Positions 8,664 to 16,886 of a stretch of DNA of 51,677 nucleotides are shown here, in pieces. The notes beneath the pieces were generated by a model, which saw only the letters and a program-made list of their open reading frames with translations, did no database searches and was not told where the DNA came from. Position 1 is the first letter of the stretch; each line of letters begins with the position of its first letter. The DNA lies in assembly GCA_900290375.1 (NCBI GenBank), contig OMOF01000823.1:1-51677 (forward strand), given 5' to 3'. The stretch is from Candidatus Desulfosporosinus infrequens (lineage in GTDB: Bacteria > Bacillota > Desulfitobacteriia > Desulfitobacteriales > Desulfitobacteriaceae). A program made the position numbers and the translations under genes.

Positions 8664-9686
8664 TTACTTGCCGAACGAGCAACGAGGGTATGTGCAGATC
8701 GGACAGTCAAGACAGAGACCACCGTGTCCAAGTTTGGTCAGGGCTTGGCGCATCAGTCGTTCTCCTGTCAGCAGGCGTGGAGCGACTAAATCAAAGACGG
8801 TGGTCTTGGAATACATAACGCACCCGGGTAAACCCATGATTGGAACATCTCCGAGGTAGGCAAGCAGGAACATAGCTCCAGGTAAAACCGGTGCACCGTA
8901 AGTAATGAGTTCGGCTCCCATTTCTTTGATCGCAGTGGGGGTCACGTCATCCGGATCGACCGACATGCCACCACTGACTAAGATCATTTCAGCTCCTTGT
9001 GTGAGATGATCTCGAATGCAGCTTTGAATTAGGTGTATATCATCGTTAGCAAACGTTTGACCGATAACAACAGATCCCCAGCCTTCAATCTTGGCACGTA
9101 GTACGGGGCCGAATTTATCTTGGATTCGGCCAGAATAAACTTCACTTCCTGTTGTGACGATCCCAACCTTCAACTGCTTTAGAGGCCGAACATCGATAAT
9201 AGGATTTAAAAATGTACTGGCAATTTGCTCGGCTTCGAGGATCACCTTTTCGTTAATCATTAGAGGAACAACACGTGTGCCAGCGAGTTTATCTCCCATT
9301 TTGACAGGGTAATAATTGTGAAGTGTGGCGAGGATGATATTTTCTAAAGAGTTTAAGGCCCAGATGCCATCTTCGGAAAGATAGAGAAGGCCGTCGTGGG
9401 CAGCTGTTAGCGTGATTTTTCCTTCTTTAGGCTCGTCTGAAATGACTCCTAGACCGGAAACCGCAGATGCGAGTCGTTCTGCCGCTTCATTTTCATGGAT
9501 GAGGCCGGGCGTTGAATCCCAGGCGTAAATATGTTCTTTCCCCATGCTTAGGAGAATTGGAATATCTTCTTCCCGAACGACATGACCCTTGCGAAACCTG
9601 GGACCCTTAATTACACCAGGGATAATTTGCGTCATATCATGGATAAGGACAGCACCAACAGAATTCTGTACTTTAATTTTTTCCAC
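8664..9686 (-). CDS. MoeA/MoaB-like molybdopterin-binding protein with cysteine tail
   Basis: A 340-residue protein with the MoCF_biosynth fold: VGIVTTGSEVYSGRI near 175 and MILVSGGMSVDPDDVTPTAI near 235, which bind molybdopterin in MoeA/MogA proteins. It has its own N-terminal region rather than a standard MoeA N-terminus, and a tail with four cysteines in CLDCPICTYPRC (C325, C328, C331, C336) that could bind a metal or Fe-S cluster. I choose the GTG at 9686 because GGAGG sits eight bases before it; an upstream TTG at 9701 overlaps that ribosome site. It is divergent from the Mop gene, so a role in loading the molybdenum cofactor or sensing it is likely. Confidence 0.82.
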   Translation of the reverse strand: MEKIKVQNSVGAVLIHDMTQIIPGVIKGPRFRKGHVVREEDIPILLSMGKEHIYAWDSTPGLIHENEAAERLASAVSGLGVISDEPKEGKITLTAAHDGLLYLSEDGIWALNSLENIILATLHNYYPVKMGDKLAGTRVVPLMINEKVILEAEQIASTFLNPIIDVRPLKQLKVGIVTTGSEVYSGRIQDKFGPVLRAKIEGWGSVVIGQTFANDDIHLIQSCIRDHLTQGAEMILVSGGMSVDPDDVTPTAIKEMGAELITYGAPVLPGAMFLLAYLGDVPIMGLPGCVMYSKTTVFDLVAPRLLTGERLMRQALTKLGHGGLCLDCPICTYPRCSFGK

Positions 9687-9722
9687 AGCGTTAGCCTCCA
9701 ATTCATCACCAAAAGCGTGTTT

Positions 9723-9753
9723 GAGTTAAAACACACCCTGGCGGAGTTAAAAC
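9723..9753. repeat. 10-bp direct repeat in the moeA-like/mop divergent region
   Basis: GAGTTAAAAC occurs at 9723-9732 and again at 9744-9753. The two copies are 21 bp apart, two helical turns, just upstream of the MoeA-like start. This is a plausible tandem operator, but nothing else supports it. Confidence 0.35.
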
Positions 9754-9956
9754 TGCCAGCGGTTCAGGAACAGACTGAGGGGGGACAATCTGCTCCTCCT
9801 TGCATGGTATCGCATTCTTAACATTAGGTCAAGGTGTCCGCACATTTCTGAGGTAAGCTTCATAGCAAGAAATTAATGATCTAGTTGTCAAAACAAATAT
9901 AATAAGGGTTCGTGGCAAAATAGAATTAACAGTAAATATTTAAATAGTGTGAATTA

Positions 9957-9973
9957 TTGGCATGAATCTTGCA
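9957..9973 (+). promoter_or_regulatory. Sigma-54 (-24/-12) promoter of mop
   Basis: TTGGCATGAATCTTGCA has the invariant GG (9959-9960) and GC (9971-9972) separated by exactly ten bases and fits the -24/-12 consensus closely. Transcription should begin near 9984, giving a leader of about 200 bases before mop. A GGAACA half-site lies upstream at 9767-9772. Confidence 0.85.
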
Positions 9974-9983
9974 AATAATATAT

Positions 9984-10181
9984 GACAGCCACGTAAAGCA
10001 AAGCTAATCAAAAAAGTAAAGCAAGCCGAACTTATTAGTAAAGCCATTTCTGGCAACCACAAAAAAGAATGGGAGGAACAAATTTGCCAGTTGTTCATTA
10101 GATGATAGGCGGGGAATTTGCTTTACTGGTGATCGGACGGTAGCCACTGTAAAGATAACAATAAAAAGGAGCGAAAATAAA
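9984..10181 (+). promoter_or_regulatory. Long, potentially structured 5' leader of mop
   Basis: About 200 untranslated bases lie between the sigma-54 promoter and mop. GTAAAGCAA occurs twice (9993-10001 and 10016-10024), and either copy can pair perfectly with TTGCTTTAC at 10118-10126. Inside, CTGGCAA (10040-10046) can pair with TTGCCAG (10084-10090), in competition with a small GCCA/TGGC hairpin at 10033-10044. Two alternative outer stems would suit a regulatory RNA. I cannot match it to a known class; a molybdenum-cofactor riboswitch is a possibility given the gene, not a recognition. Confidence 0.4.
10069..10140 (+). pseudogene. Vestigial start of an adh-like gene within the mop leader
   Basis: GGGAGGAACAAAT at 10071 is followed by TTG CCA GTT GTT CAT and a stop (MPVVH). 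The real adh gene has GGGAGGAAACAAAA followed by ATG TCA GTT ATT CAT CAA (MSVIHQ). The distance from the -24 element to GGGAGG is 112 bases here and 116 bases at adh. I read this as a copied or truncated adh 5' end left in front of mop. It might also act as a translated leader peptide. The alignment is short, so confidence is limited. Confidence 0.4.
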
Positions 10182-12905
10182 TTGATTAAAAAAAATGTAG
10201 TCATTAATGGTGTTTCCCAAACGTTACTGGTCGATGGGGAAGTTACCCTGGCAAATGTATTGCGGGGACAGTTGCACATGACCGGAACTAAAATAGGGTG
10301 TGGAAAAGCGCAATGCGGTGCATGTTCCGTCATTATAGATGGAAAAGTTATCCGCTCCTGTGTTACTAAAATGAAACGGGTTGCCGACAATGCACAAATC
10401 ACAACAATTGAAGGTGTAGGCACAGATAAGCACTTACATCCCTTACAGCTGTCTTGGATGATTCATGGAGCCGCTCAATGTGGTTTTTGCAGTCCAGGAT
10501 TCATCGTGTCAGCTAAACAATTATTAGAGGAAAATGTTAATCCGACGAGAGAAGATGTTCGGAATTGGTTTCAAAAGCATAGAAATGCCTGTCGTTGCAC
10601 AGGGTACAAGCCTTTAGTTGACGCAGTTATGGATGCTGCTCGGTTAATTCGAGGTGAGGTTACTGTTGAAGAGTTATTCGTAAAATTACCAGCCGATGGC
10701 AAAATCATAGGCACTGAATATATTCGTCCGTCCGCTCTGGCTAAGGTTACTGGTACCTGGGACTTCGGCGCTGATGCAGGGCTCAAAATGCCGGAAGGAA
10801 CTCTACAACTCAAACTAGTACAAGCCAAGGTTTCTCATGCGAATATTATTTCTATTGACACTTCAGAGGCTGAAAAAATGCCTGGCGTTTATAAAATTAT
10901 TACGTACAAAGATGTTGTCGGCAAAAATCAAATTACTGGTTTAATCACTTTCCCGACCAACAAAGGGGATGGCTGGGATCGTCCAATTTTATGTGAGAAA
11001 AAAGTGTTCCAATTTGGTGATGCCATAGCCATCGTTGCTGCTGATACTGCTGCCCATGCTCAGGCTGCAGTCGATAAAGTAAAGGTAGAGCTCGAATTAC
11101 TGCCTGAATATATGAGCGCTCCTGCCGCCATGGCGGATGACGCCATCGAAATTCATCCTGGAACACCAAACGTGTATTTTGAAACCCAGCTTGTCAAGGG
11201 TGCTGATACTGTTCCACTAATGAAAACTGCCGATGTAGTTGTTGAAGATAGTTTTTATGTCGGCCGTCAACCGCATCTACCCATCGAGCCCGATGTCGGA
11301 TATGCTTTCTACGACGAAGATGGTAAATTGATCATCCATTCTAAGAGTATTGCAATTCATCTTCACCAAGCTATGATCGCTGCAGGGATTGGAATTGAGT
11401 CGGAAAAACTGATTTTAGTCCAAAATCCAACCGGCGGAACCTTTGGTTATAAATTTAGTCCTACAATTGAAGCCTTATTAGGGGTGGCGGCAGTCGCGAC
11501 AGGTAAACCTGTCTACCTCGAGTTTGACTATTTCCAACAAACGACTTATACCGGAAAACGTTCGCCGTTCTTTATTGACCTTAAATTCGGGGCTACTAAA
11601 GAGGGTAAGGTAACGGCTATGGAATCAGACTGGACAGTAGACCATGGTCCATACTCCGAATTTGGGGACTTGCTCACCATGCGCGGCACCCAGTTCATTG
11701 GCGCTGGTTATACTATCCCCAATATTCGTGGTAATGGTCGAACTGTGTGTACAAACCATGCTTGGGGTTCCGCTTTCCGGGGTTATGGATCTCCTCAAAG
11801 TGAATTCGCTTCCGAGGTTTTAATGGATGAACTTGCTGAGAAACTTGGTATGGATCCGTTCGAACTGCGCTATAAAAACGTTTACAGACCTGGGGACACC
11901 ACACCCACCGGTTGCCAACCAGATGTTTATTGCATGGTTGAGATTATGGATAAACTCAAGCCAGCTTACGAAAAGGCACAAGCATGGGCTAAACAGCCAG
12001 CATCAGGTGAAGACAAGAAACGCGGAATCGGAATGTCCATTGGTATCTATGGGTCAGGCCTGGACGGAGCGGACAGTTCAGCTGTCAATGCTGAGCTCAC
12101 TGCCACGGGCGTTACAATTTATTCCTCCTGGGAAGACCATGGTCAAGGCGCGGACATGGGAACCTTAACGATCGCTCATGAGACTTTACGTCCATTAGGG
12201 ATTAAGCCGGAAAATATTAAACTTGTTATGTGTGATATGGCCGTAACCCCTAACAGCGGACCTGCCGGCGGAAGTCGTTCTAATGTTTTGTGCGGTAACG
12301 CCACTCGTGTTGCTTGCGAATTGTTGCTAAAAGGGATTACCAAAGCAGATGGATCTTTCCGAAGCTATGAAGAGATGATCGCTGAAAAATTACCAGTATA
12401 TTTCGAAGGTACTTGGACCGCTCCCGCTAAGGAGTGCGATGTTACGACTGGACAAGGGAATCCGTTTGCAGTATATATGTATGGAGCCTTTCTGTCTCAA
12501 GTTGAAGTTGACATTACGACAGGAAAAACTGAAGTTGTCAAAATGACTATGGTAGCAGATGTGGGTAAAATTATTAATAAATTGGTAGTCGATGGACAAC
12601 TTTATGGCGGATTGATTCAAGGTCTTGGTTTAGCTCTGAGTGAGGATTTCGAAGATCTGAAGAAACACATAGATTTGGTCGGTTGTGGACTACCGTATAT
12701 CAAAGATGCCCCGGACAATATTGATCTCCTCTACGTAGAAACTTATAGACCTCATGGTCCATATGGCGCTGCTGGTTCTGGAGAATTGCCGTTGACATCT
12801 CCCCACGCTTCTATCATTAATGCTATTTACAATGCATGCGGAGTACGAATTACTCACTTACCGGCTCGTCCGGAAAAGGTCCTTGCCGGACTTAAAGCTA
12901 AGTAA
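10182..12905 (+). CDS. mop: Molybdenum aldehyde oxidoreductase (Mop, xanthine oxidase family)
   Basis: Oxidises aldehydes to carboxylic acids with a molybdopterin cytosine dinucleotide cofactor and two [2Fe-2S] clusters. The protein has 907 residues, the length I recall for Desulfovibrio gigas Mop. The plant-type cluster has C40, C45, C48 and C60; the second cluster has C100, C103, C137 and C139. The catalytic glutamate is in GAAGSGELPL near residue 868. The start is a TTG at 10182 with AAAAGGAGC about ten bases upstream. It stands between a sigma-54 promoter and a terminator, so it is probably its own transcript. It has no FAD domain, so electrons must go to another protein such as a ferredoxin or flavodoxin. 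Confidence 0.95.
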   Translation: MIKKNVVINGVSQTLLVDGEVTLANVLRGQLHMTGTKIGCGKAQCGACSVIIDGKVIRSCVTKMKRVADNAQITTIEGVGTDKHLHPLQLSWMIHGAAQCGFCSPGFIVSAKQLLEENVNPTREDVRNWFQKHRNACRCTGYKPLVDAVMDAARLIRGEVTVEELFVKLPADGKIIGTEYIRPSALAKVTGTWDFGADAGLKMPEGTLQLKLVQAKVSHANIISIDTSEAEKMPGVYKIITYKDVVGKNQITGLITFPTNKGDGWDRPILCEKKVFQFGDAIAIVAADTAAHAQAAVDKVKVELELLPEYMSAPAAMADDAIEIHPGTPNVYFETQLVKGADTVPLMKTADVVVEDSFYVGRQPHLPIEPDVGYAFYDEDGKLIIHSKSIAIHLHQAMIAAGIGIESEKLILVQNPTGGTFGYKFSPTIEALLGVAAVATGKPVYLEFDYFQQTTYTGKRSPFFIDLKFGATKEGKVTAMESDWTVDHGPYSEFGDLLTMRGTQFIGAGYTIPNIRGNGRTVCTNHAWGSAFRGYGSPQSEFASEVLMDELAEKLGMDPFELRYKNVYRPGDTTPTGCQPDVYCMVEIMDKLKPAYEKAQAWAKQPASGEDKKRGIGMSIGIYGSGLDGADSSAVNAELTATGVTIYSSWEDHGQGADMGTLTIAHETLRPLGIKPENIKLVMCDMAVTPNSGPAGGSRSNVLCGNATRVACELLLKGITKADGSFRSYEEMIAEKLPVYFEGTWTAPAKECDVTTGQGNPFAVYMYGAFLSQVEVDITTGKTEVVKMTMVADVGKIINKLVVDGQLYGGLIQGLGLALSEDFEDLKKHIDLVGCGLPYIKDAPDNIDLLYVETYRPHGPYGAAGSGELPLTSPHASIINAIYNACGVRITHLPARPEKVLAGLKAK

Positions 12906-12941
12906 TAATTACTCAATTTTTAACCCGTAGAACCTGGAACT

Positions 12942-12976
12942 GGAACCTAAAATTGGTTGATCCAATTTTAGGTTCC
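12942..12976 (+). terminator. Hairpin after mop
   Basis: Perfect 15-bp stem (12942-12956 and 12962-12976) with a five-base loop, 37 bases past the mop stop. There is no long T-run, so it may be a weak terminator or transcript stabiliser that sets mop apart from the operon starting at 13077. Confidence 0.65.
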
Positions 12977-13076
12977 TACGTTTATAGCAGTCATTCGTAA
13001 ATAGGTTGATTTCATGTTATAAAAGGATTAAGGCGCAGCGCAGCCGAGAATAACATAAGGAAGTGGGTGCTGCTTT

Positions 13077-15377
13077 ATGGAACAGGATGAACTAAAGAGA
13101 CAGGAAGATAAGTGTACTCAAGAAAATCCCCCCGCTTGTACAGCGGGTTGTCCAATTCATTTAGATGCTCGTAAATTGATGCTGGACATTAAAAATCAGG
13201 ACTTAAACAGTGCCTTAGTAACCATGCAAAAAAAACAGCCCTTCCCTGGAATTATTGGCCGTATTTGCGATCATCCCTGTGAAGATGTTTGTAAACGCAG
13301 AGATGTAGGATCGTCTATCACTATTTCTGCTTTAGAGAGGTTTTGTGTGCAAAACTTCTCTGGAAATATTATCAAGGCACTGAAGGTTCCCCCCAAAAGT
13401 CAGACAGTTGCAGTAGTTGGTTCGGGACTAAGAGGCTTGACTGCGGCCTATGACTTGGCTAAAAAAGGATATAAGGTTAGTCTGTTTGAGAAAGAAGATC
13501 GCCTTGGCGGAAACCTCTGGAAATTTTCAGAACATCAATTACCCCCGGAGGTTATCATCGAGGAACTGTCTGTCTTAAATCGGCTTAACATTCAAATAGA
13601 GTTGAGCGTTGCCATCACACGCCAAGAACTATCCAAGCTTCAAAAAACATTTAATGTGGTATATCTTGGCTTCGCAAAGCTATCTAAAGATGTCAACGAG
13701 CTTCTGGGTGATCAGTGCGAGGTCGATCAAATCACATGTGCTACGCCTATTCTAGGAGTATTTCGCGGGGCCATTTTAGGCAATAATTCCCCTATTAACG
13801 CTGTTGCTGATGGTCGTAGAGCTGCGGTTTCGATAGATAGATATTTACAAGGTGTTTCCATGACTGCTTCTCGTGAAGGAGAGGGCCCACATGAGACAAA
13901 ATTATACGTCAATACCAACGGGATCTCCCCCTTGCCAGCAGTGCAAATGAGTGATCCCTCCAGTGGGTATACACCTGAAGAAGCTGTACTGGAGGCTAGC
14001 AGGTGCCTGGAGTGTCAATGTCTCGAATGTGTGAAGGCTTGTAAATATTTAGAAAATTACGGTAGTTATCCTAAAAAATATTTAAGACAAATTTACAATA
14101 ATGATACGATTGTCATGGGTATGCGCCACGGAAATAAGATGATAAATTCCTGCAGTCTGTGTGGACAGTGCGCTGCAGTTTGTCCCCAAGGGTTAAACCT
14201 AGGAGAGACCTGTAAAGCGACGCGTGAGAGTATGGTCAGCAAAGGAAAAATGCCCCCTTCAGCTCACGATTTTGCTTTGCGAGATATGGCCTTTAATAAC
14301 AGTGAAGAATTTGCCTTTTCCAGACATCAACCAGGCCATCATTCTAGCAAATATGTGTTTTTTCCCGGTTGCCAATTAAGTGCCTCGTCGCCGGAACAGG
14401 TTGAAAAAGTTTATGCTTTTTTGACAGAGAAACTCTCAGGTGGGGTTGCACTGATGTTACGCTGCTGTGGTGCTCCAGCTGATTGGGCTGGTAATCAAGA
14501 TCTATTCCAGACCAGTTTGAAGGCTTTAATTGCGCAATGGGAAAGTTTAGGCAAACCTCAACTGATTGTAGCTTGCTCCACCTGTCACAGCATGTTCAGG
14601 GAAAGGTTTCCAGAGGTAGTCTCACTATGGGAGGTAATGGACAAGCTGGATTTACCCGTTCAGGGAGTTCATGTTGGGGGTAAAGTAGCAGTACAAGATG
14701 CTTGTACGACGAGGCATGAACAGGTTATTCAGGAGTCTGTCCGACACATTTTAACCAGACTAGGTTATGAAATTGAAGAATTACCCTATAGCAAAGAACT
14801 GACTAAGTGTTGTGGTTTTGGAGGACTAACGTCCTTCGCTAATCCAGAATTAGCGAGTAAGATCGTTGAAGAGCGAATCAGTGAAAGTTCGACAGACTAT
14901 GTAGCCTACTGTGCAATGTGCAGAGATAATTTTGCTTCTAAAGGTAAACGAACGTTTCATTTATTAGACCTAATTTTTGGGGCGGACCTTGAAAAGGCTG
15001 CGATCAGACCAAGGGTCGGATTATCCTATCGGCATGAGAACCGAGCAAAACTAAAAAGTAAGTTCTTATATACGCTGTGGAAAGAAGCTTCACCGGCAAA
15101 GGAAGGGGCCTATCGGACGATCAGCCTGCTGTTAAATGAAGAAATCTTAGAGATTATGGAAGAGCGGCGCATTCTGATTGAGGATATCCAAAAGGTTATC
15201 GAACAGGCCGAGCGTACGGGCAGAAAGTTTATCAATCCAGACAATGGCCACAGTTTAGCTAACTTCCGCCCGGTCAAGGTGACCTATTGGGTTGAATATC
15301 AAGCACAGGAACAAAGTTTTGTGGTGCTAAATGTTTATAGCCATCGCATGGAAATAGTGGAGGAAAGCCATGAATAA
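13077..15377 (+). CDS. Flavin pyridine-nucleotide oxidoreductase / dicluster / CCG-domain fusion
   Basis: A 766-residue redox fusion, probably soluble. In order: a GltD/DPD-type N-terminal Fe-S region (C13, C21, C25; C64, C68, C72); a dinucleotide-binding fold starting VAVVGSGLRG at 111-120; a ferredoxin-like dicluster region (CQCLECVKAC and CSLCGQCAAVCPQG); and two CCG-type motifs of the heterodisulfide reductase HdrB family (LRCCGAP, TKCCGFGG). An unassigned 150-residue C-terminus follows. The NAD(P) half of the flavin module looks shortened compared with GltD. I recall the same protein type beside Mop in Desulfovibrio (DVU_1558 family). It likely moves Mop-derived electrons between NAD(P)H, flavin and a thiol or ferredoxin partner. 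It is the first gene of the operon. Confidence 0.85.
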   Translation: MEQDELKRQEDKCTQENPPACTAGCPIHLDARKLMLDIKNQDLNSALVTMQKKQPFPGIIGRICDHPCEDVCKRRDVGSSITISALERFCVQNFSGNIIKALKVPPKSQTVAVVGSGLRGLTAAYDLAKKGYKVSLFEKEDRLGGNLWKFSEHQLPPEVIIEELSVLNRLNIQIELSVAITRQELSKLQKTFNVVYLGFAKLSKDVNELLGDQCEVDQITCATPILGVFRGAILGNNSPINAVADGRRAAVSIDRYLQGVSMTASREGEGPHETKLYVNTNGISPLPAVQMSDPSSGYTPEEAVLEASRCLECQCLECVKACKYLENYGSYPKKYLRQIYNNDTIVMGMRHGNKMINSCSLCGQCAAVCPQGLNLGETCKATRESMVSKGKMPPSAHDFALRDMAFNNSEEFAFSRHQPGHHSSKYVFFPGCQLSASSPEQVEKVYAFLTEKLSGGVALMLRCCGAPADWAGNQDLFQTSLKALIAQWESLGKPQLIVACSTCHSMFRERFPEVVSLWEVMDKLDLPVQGVHVGGKVAVQDACTTRHEQVIQESVRHILTRLGYEIEELPYSKELTKCCGFGGLTSFANPELASKIVEERISESSTDYVAYCAMCRDNFASKGKRTFHLLDLIFGADLEKAAIRPRVGLSYRHENRAKLKSKFLYTLWKEASPAKEGAYRTISLLLNEEILEIMEERRILIEDIQKVIEQAERTGRKFINPDNGHSLANFRPVKVTYWVEYQAQEQSFVVLNVYSHRMEIVEESHE

Positions 15378-15582
15378 CACTTTAAAACAGGCGCCAACAC
15401 CCCTTTGGAAGTGCGGAAAATGTGGGGGCGAACTCAAGCGTGGTTTGGTTAAGGCGTCATACCTAGGCAATAATTTTGAGGTAGAGGAACTAAAATGCCT
15501 TAACTGCGGCTTAGTGTTGATTGATGAAGAACTTGCTTTAGGGAAGATGTTCGAAGTAGAACAAAGTCTAGAGGATAAGTGA
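15370..15582 (+). CDS. Small zinc-ribbon/redox protein with two CxxC pairs
   Basis: A 70-residue protein with CGKCGGE and CLNCG knuckles about 30 residues apart, enough for one zinc or iron site. The ATG overlaps the end of the preceding fusion gene by eight bases, so translation is coupled. I recall this type as the DVU_1557-family redox protein found with Mop in Desulfovibrio. The function is unknown; a metal-binding or electron-transfer adaptor for the fusion protein is the simplest reading. Confidence 0.7.
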   Translation: MNNTLKQAPTPLWKCGKCGGELKRGLVKASYLGNNFEVEELKCLNCGLVLIDEELALGKMFEVEQSLEDK

Positions 15583-15599
15583 AGAGAGGGGGGAGCAAG

Positions 15600-16043
15600 A
15601 TGGTGGTTGATGCCTTTCGCATGTTTCAATTGGCCACTCAGGGGTTCTGCTGTAGTCAAATTATGCTAATCTTAGGAATGGACGAACTAGGTAAGGAAAA
15701 TCCCGATTTAATTAAAGCGATGCAAGGTTTATGTGGTGGAATAGGAAGGTCGGGAAAAACTTGTGGCGCTCTAACCGGGGGGGCATGTTTGATTGGTTTA
15801 AATGTTGGTAAGGGAACTCCCAGCGAGTTTGGTCACGCCAAAATTAATTTGATGATTAACGAATTGATGGAGTGGTTTGAAGGAACCCAAGGCAGTATCG
15901 ATTGTGAAGGGATCCTAGACCACTCTCTGGATGCGGGTAATGAGTATCCAGTGCAATGTGGCAATATAGTCTCAGCGACTTTTAGTAAGGTCCAAGAGAT
16001 TTTGGCGGCCTATGCTGACCCGGACGAAGATGAAGAGGAATAG
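15600..16043 (+). CDS. C-GCAxxG-C-C family protein
   Basis: A 147-residue protein of the C_GCAxxG_C_C family, thought to bind a redox cofactor or Fe-S cluster. The motifs are GFCCSQ near residue 15, GLCGGIGRSGKTCGALTGG near 42-60, DCEG near 100 and QCGNIV near 118. The C-terminus is acidic. I choose the ATG at 15600 because a G-rich ribosome site (GGGGGGAG) stands just before it; the frame also extends to a GTG at 15579 that overlaps the previous stop. Homologues sit beside Mop in sulfate reducers (DVU_1555 type). The family has no settled activity. Confidence 0.8.
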   Translation: MVVDAFRMFQLATQGFCCSQIMLILGMDELGKENPDLIKAMQGLCGGIGRSGKTCGALTGGACLIGLNVGKGTPSEFGHAKINLMINELMEWFEGTQGSIDCEGILDHSLDAGNEYPVQCGNIVSATFSKVQEILAAYADPDEDEEE

Positions 16044-16048
16044 CAGGA

Positions 16049-16097
16049 GTCAGAGGCCAGAGGTCAGAAGCCAGAAATCAGAAATCAGAAGCTAGAG
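16049..16097. repeat. Tandem heptanucleotide repeat
   Basis: Seven tandem copies of a 7-bp unit, consensus G(T/C)CAGA(A/G), lie between the C-GCAxxG-C-C gene and the methyltransferase gene; part of an eighth follows. Most copies differ from the consensus at one or two positions. It lies inside an operon and could alter the spacing of the next gene if it expands or contracts. Confidence 0.75.
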
Positions 16098-16135
16098 GCT
16101 GAGTCGAAAGTAGGAGTCTAGGAAGTGGATGAATT

Positions 16136-16882
16136 GTGAAAAACGATCTCTTTAAATTATATGAGAGCGACCTGCTGCGCCAGACGACTGGGGCTACTTT
16201 AAGACCGGGAGGATTTTCCTTAACAGATCTAGGAGTTGAAAGTTGTGACTTTTTACCAGATGCGAGGGTATTAGACGTGGGTTGCGGTAGCGGTGCCACG
16301 GTCGAGCGTCTGGTTGACTTGTATCACCTCCAGGCCATAGGTATTGACCCTTCAGAGAGATTGTTAAAGAGTGGGAAAAAAAGAAATCCTAGTTTAAATT
16401 TGATTCGTGGGTTGGGAGAAGACCTACCTTTTCCAGCTAACTCCATGGACGGGGTCTTCGCTGAATGTGCTTTGTCCGTCATGATTGATCCAGATAAAAC
16501 TCTAAAGGAAATTTTTAGGGTGCTCAAACCGGGTGGATGGTTGATCATTAATGATGTTTATGCGAGAAATCCTGACGGGCTCAAACCCCTGCAGGAACTC
16601 AACCTCGACTCGTGTCTACGCAGCGCATTGCCTAAGCAACAGTTAGTGGATCAGCTTATCAGACAAGGGTTCAATCTCGTCGATTGGAGCGATCATACCA
16701 ACCTTTTGACACAATTAACGGTTGACCTTATCATGACCCACGGCTCTATGACGGAGTTTTGGCTTAAGTCTTCTTCCTGCTCTGTTGATCCTATCTTAGC
16801 TAAGGCTGCGATTAAACAGGCGAGGATGGGATATTTTCAACTGATCGCCCAAAAGAATCTAGTTGTAGATAGAGAGGGATAA
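16136..16882 (+). CDS. SAM-dependent class I methyltransferase (Trs-associated)
   Basis: A 248-residue Methyltransf_11-type protein. SAM-binding motif I is VLDVGCGSGATVERL near residue 44; the acidic motif II is IGIDPSERLL near 68. Post-motif FAECALSVMIDPDKTL and FRVLKPGGWLIINDV follow near 105 and 128. The GTG at 16136 has AGGAAG ten bases upstream. I recall a methyltransferase at the same place in the Desulfovibrio cluster (DVU_1556 family). The substrate is unknown. Lying directly before the radical SAM gene, it probably acts on the same small molecule or cofactor. Confidence 0.8.
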   Translation: MKNDLFKLYESDLLRQTTGATLRPGGFSLTDLGVESCDFLPDARVLDVGCGSGATVERLVDLYHLQAIGIDPSERLLKSGKKRNPSLNLIRGLGEDLPFPANSMDGVFAECALSVMIDPDKTLKEIFRVLKPGGWLIINDVYARNPDGLKPLQELNLDSCLRSALPKQQLVDQLIRQGFNLVDWSDHTNLLTQLTVDLIMTHGSMTEFWLKSSSCSVDPILAKAAIKQARMGYFQLIAQKNLVVDREG

Positions 16883-16886
16883 GCAC

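Noticed and set aside
10004..10423. Minus-strand open frame across the mop leader and start
   Set aside because: It is antisense to the conserved ferredoxin domain of Mop and encodes no recognisable motif.
12990..13076. Promoter for the accessory operon
   Set aside because: TTGATT and TTATAA are present but too close together; I could not support a proper -35/-10 pair or a -24/-12 element.
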